From an uncultured Dialister sp. (GTDB taxonomy: Bacteria > Bacillota > Negativicutes > Veillonellales > Dialisteraceae), in assembly GCF_900541605.1 (NCBI RefSeq), contig NZ_UQKJ01000083.1, positions 1 through 8,138 of the forward strand: 8,138 nt of DNA, written 5' to 3'. Positions 6,590 to 8,138 of this stretch are shown here, piece after piece; position 1 is the stretch's first letter, and the number at the start of each line of letters is the position of its first letter. The position numbers were made by a program, and so were the translations under genes. The notes below the pieces were generated by a model, which had not been told where the DNA came from, did no database searches, and was given only the letters and a program-made list of their open reading frames with translations.

Positions 6590-6672
6590 GAGATCGAGGC
6601 CGAGGTCGAGATCGAGGGACAGGGACGTAGGCCCTAAAGATCTAGATCTAGATCTAGGTCCAGGTCTAGACC
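6590..6672. repeat. Hexamer tandem array, consensus NAGRYC
   Basis: A first block of six hexamers (6590-6625) reads GAGATC, GAGGCC, GAGGTC, GAGATC, GAGGGA, CAGGGA. After a short interruption containing TAGGCC (6628-6633), a second block (6637-6672) reads AAGATC, TAGATC, TAGATC, TAGGTC, CAGGTC, TAGACC. Most units fit NAGRYC, with N mainly G in the first block and T in the second. Five GATC sites fall within the array. The tract has no coding support and its function is unknown. Confidence 0.75.
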
Positions 6673-6676
6673 TCCA

Positions 6677-6689
6677 GCGGCTCCGCCGC
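6677..6689. repeat. Small GC hairpin, GCGGC stem with 3-base loop
   Basis: GCGGC (6677-6681) pairs with GCCGC (6685-6689) around TCC. It directly follows the hexamer array and has the same build as the hairpins at 95-109 and 6766-6778. Confidence 0.55.
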
Positions 6690-6729
6690 GGGTGTGTGGC
6701 TGGGCTCAATGCGTACGTAAGGGGGCTTC

Positions 6730-6761
6730 CAGCTTTTAGCGGCTGGCTTCCAGGAAAGCTG
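6730..6761. other. Compound hairpin between topA and trmFO
   Basis: CAGCTTT (6730-6736) pairs with AAAGCTG (6755-6761). Within that loop CTGG (6743-6746) pairs with CCAG (6750-6753) around CTT. A direct repeat GGCTTCCAG (6724-6732 and 6745-6753) is superimposed. No T run follows, so it is not a standard terminator. A role in RNA stability is possible but not shown. Confidence 0.4.
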
Positions 6762-6765
6762 ATCC

Positions 6766-6778
6766 GCGGCTTCGCCGC
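6766..6778. repeat. Small GC hairpin, GCGGC stem with TTC loop
   Basis: GCGGC (6766-6770) pairs with GCCGC (6774-6778) around TTC. It lies a few bases before the heptamer tract. At 61-109 a heptamer tract and a GC hairpin are also adjacent, there in the opposite order. Confidence 0.55.
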
Positions 6779-6787
6779 CAGACCTCA

Positions 6788-6827
6788 ACTCTCAACTCTC
6801 AACTCTCAAATCTCAAATCTCAACTCT
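6788..6827 (+). repeat. Second ACTCTCA heptamer tract upstream of trmFO
   Basis: Three exact ACTCTCA units (6788-6808) are followed by two AATCTCA variants (6809-6822) and a partial ACTCT (6823-6827). The tract ends 11 bases before the trmFO Shine-Dalgarno sequence. The unit, phase and strand match the tract at 61-93. If transcribed it would form an unstructured, pyrimidine-rich stretch in the trmFO leader. Confidence 0.85.
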
Positions 6828-6838
6828 ATTTTTATTCC

Positions 6839-6855
6839 AAGGAGATATTTCATTG
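6839..6855 (+). promoter_or_regulatory. Ribosome binding site defining the TTG start of trmFO
   Basis: AAGGAGA (6839-6845) lies seven bases upstream of TTG (6853-6855). There is no nearby in-frame ATG upstream. The protein read from this TTG begins MNDHVTVIGAGLAGSE, placing the FAD-binding glycine motif at the usual distance from the N terminus. The TTG is therefore preferred over internal starts. Confidence 0.8.
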
Positions 6856-8138
6856 AACGATCATGTGACTGTCATCGGTGCGGGCCTTGCGGGAAGTGAG
6901 GCGGCGTACCAGCTGGGGGAAATGGGGATCCCTGTGACCCTGGTCGACATGCGGCCGGCGAAGCAGACGCCGGCCCATCATACTGCCTTTTTCGGGGAGC
7001 TGGTCTGCAGCAATTCTCTCCGGGCAGCGGCCCTCACAAACGCGGTGGGGCTCCTGAAGGAAGAGATGCGGCATCTCCATTCCATCATCATGCACTGCGC
7101 CGATACCCACAGCGTCCCCGCCGGCGGAGCCCTGGCGGTGGACCGCATGGGGTATGCGAAGGCGGTGACAGAGGCGGTGAAGAATCATCCCCTCATTACC
7201 TTCGAAGAGCGGGAAGTGACGGAAATCCCGAAGGATGGCATCGTCATCATCGCCACAGGCCCCCTGACGGAGGGCGCCCTGGCGGAGGATATCGAGAAAT
7301 TCTGCGGGGGAGAGGGATTTCATTTCTTCGATGCCGCGGCGCCTATTGTGACGAAGGAATCCCTGGACCTGTCCGTGGTGTACCGCATGTCCCGGTATAA
7401 CAAGGGGGAAGCGGCGTACCTGAACTGCCCCATGAATGAGGAGGAGTACAAAGCTTTCCGGGAGGCCCTGTGCCATGCGGAAATGGCGCCGGTCCACGGT
7501 TTCGAAAATAAGAAGGTCTTCGAAGGGTGCATGCCCATCGAGGTCATGGCGGCCCGGGGAGAAGATACCATGCGGTTCGGTCCCATGAAGCCCGTGGGAC
7601 TGCCGGACCCGAGGACCGGGAAGGATCCCTACGCCGTGGTGCAGCTCCGGCAGGACAATGAGGACGACACCATGTACAACATCGTGGGATTCCAGACTCA
7701 TCTCAAATGGGGAGAACAGAAGCGGGTCTTCGGCATGATTCCGGGCCTGTCCCATGCGGAATTCATCCGGTACGGCGTGATGCACCGGAATACGTACATG
7801 GATTCGCCGGACCTTCTGGATGGCACCATGGAAACGAGGAAACGGCGGGGCCTCTTCTTCGCCGGCCAGATGACGGGGGTAGAGGGGTACGTGGAATCCG
7901 CGGCTTCCGGCATCGTGGCTGCCTGGAGCGCAGCGGCCCGCTTCCTGGGCAGGGAACCGGAAGAGTTCCCCCGGGAGACGGCCATCGGATCCCTGTGCTA
8001 CTATATTTCCCATTTCCAGGGAAAGAATTTCCAGCCCATGAACGTGAACTTCGGCCTTGTGCCGCCACTGGAAAAGAGGGTGCCGAAAAAGGAGAAGAAC
8101 CTGAAACTCTCCGAACGGGCCCTGCAGGCGCTGGATGG
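6853..8138 (+). CDS. trmFO: Methylenetetrahydrofolate-tRNA-(uracil-5-)-methyltransferase TrmFO (3' partial)
   Basis: TrmFO uses FAD and 5,10-methylenetetrahydrofolate to make 5-methyluridine at position 54 in the tRNA T-loop; it is the folate-dependent alternative to S-adenosylmethionine-dependent TrmA. The frame stays open for 428 codons and leaves the window without a stop. Family members are about 435-445 residues, so only the C-terminal tail is missing. The FAD-binding motif VIGAGLAGSEAA occupies residues 7-18. Two cysteines known to be important in the B. subtilis enzyme align: Cys52 (ELVCSNSLR) and Cys226 (FEGCMPIE). Other conserved blocks are MRFGPMKPVGL and FAGQMTGVEGY. The gene follows topA, as in many Firmicutes. 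No clear separate promoter is visible, so read-through from topA is plausible. Like topA it starts with TTG, is rich in GC-ending codons, and I saw no TTA/TTG leucines. Confidence 0.95.
   Translation, partial: MNDHVTVIGAGLAGSEAAYQLGEMGIPVTLVDMRPAKQTPAHHTAFFGELVCSNSLRAAALTNAVGLLKEEMRHLHSIIMHCADTHSVPAGGALAVDRMGYAKAVTEAVKNHPLITFEEREVTEIPKDGIVIIATGPLTEGALAEDIEKFCGGEGFHFFDAAAPIVTKESLDLSVVYRMSRYNKGEAAYLNCPMNEEEYKAFREALCHAEMAPVHGFENKKVFEGCMPIEVMAARGEDTMRFGPMKPVGLPDPRTGKDPYAVVQLRQDNEDDTMYNIVGFQTHLKWGEQKRVFGMIPGLSHAEFIRYGVMHRNTYMDSPDLLDGTMETRKRRGLFFAGQMTGVEGYVESAASGIVAAWSAAARFLGREPEEFPRETAIGSLCYYISHFQGKNFQPMNVNFGLVPPLEKRVPKKEKNLKLSERALQALD

Larger units (their letters stand above)
6529..6852. other. 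324-base topA-trmFO gap: mosaic of short repeats and hairpins
   Basis: No gene is supported here. In order it holds the end of an octamer tract (to 6551), a GCCC-TGC-GGGC hairpin (6575-6585), a hexamer tract (6590-6672), a GCGGC hairpin (6677-6689), a compound hairpin (6730-6761), a second GCGGC hairpin (6766-6778), a heptamer tract (6788-6827) and the trmFO ribosome site (6839-6845). No convincing terminator with a T run and no convincing promoter is visible. trmFO may therefore be read through from topA. Confidence 0.75.

Noticed and set aside
6730..6761. Intrinsic terminator for topA
   Set aside because: The compound hairpin is not followed by a run of T residues and lies about 200 bases past the stop codon.
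6588..6899. A + strand frame of about 100 codons starting with GTG in the topA-trmFO gap
   Set aside because: Its first third merely translates the hexamer array (Arg-Ser and Asp-Leu dipeptides). It has no ribosome site and overlaps the real trmFO start in another frame.
6850..8013. A 387-codon open frame on the minus strand opposite trmFO
   Set aside because: It is antisense to an intact trmFO whose motifs are all present. The composition-driven lack of stops explains it.

Overview
This window looks like an ordinary chromosomal housekeeping segment of a Bacillota bacterium. The gene order yraN - comM - dprA - topA - trmFO, all on the + strand, resembles the conserved dprA-topA-trmFO order of many Firmicutes. 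GC-ending codons, strong GGAGG-type Shine-Dalgarno sites and repeat-littered intergenic gaps suggest the Negativicutes (Dialister/Megasphaera-like). That assignment is an inference from the overall look of the sequence; no marker here proves it.

Layout. Positions 1-234 hold a possible insertion-sequence end, a heptamer tandem repeat, a small GC hairpin, a strong sigma-70-type promoter and a possible operator. They lead into a non-haem ferritin gene (235-723) that ends at a good intrinsic terminator. A second promoter candidate precedes the tight yraN-comM-dprA cluster (926-3909), which also ends at an intrinsic terminator. The gap at 3910-4206 carries a promoter candidate and two leader hairpins for topA (4207-6528, TTG start). 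The 324-base gap at 6529-6852 is a mosaic of short tandem repeats (octamer, hexamer, heptamer) and small hairpins. trmFO (TTG start at 6853) then runs off the right edge, probably missing only its last few residues.

How the genes work together. Ferritin stores iron and limits Fenton chemistry and appears to be its own transcription unit. comM and dprA both act on single-stranded DNA taken up by natural transformation: DprA loads RecA, and ComM is a helicase that extends recombination. YraN is a nuclease-fold protein often found next to them. TopA relaxes negative supercoils, and TrmFO makes m5U54 in tRNA.

The yraN-comM-dprA block uses TTA/TTG leucine codons and AT-richer third positions, whereas topA and trmFO essentially never use TTA/TTG. 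I found no undescribed defence, mobile or biosynthetic system. The most unusual material is the repeat mosaic in the intergenic regions.
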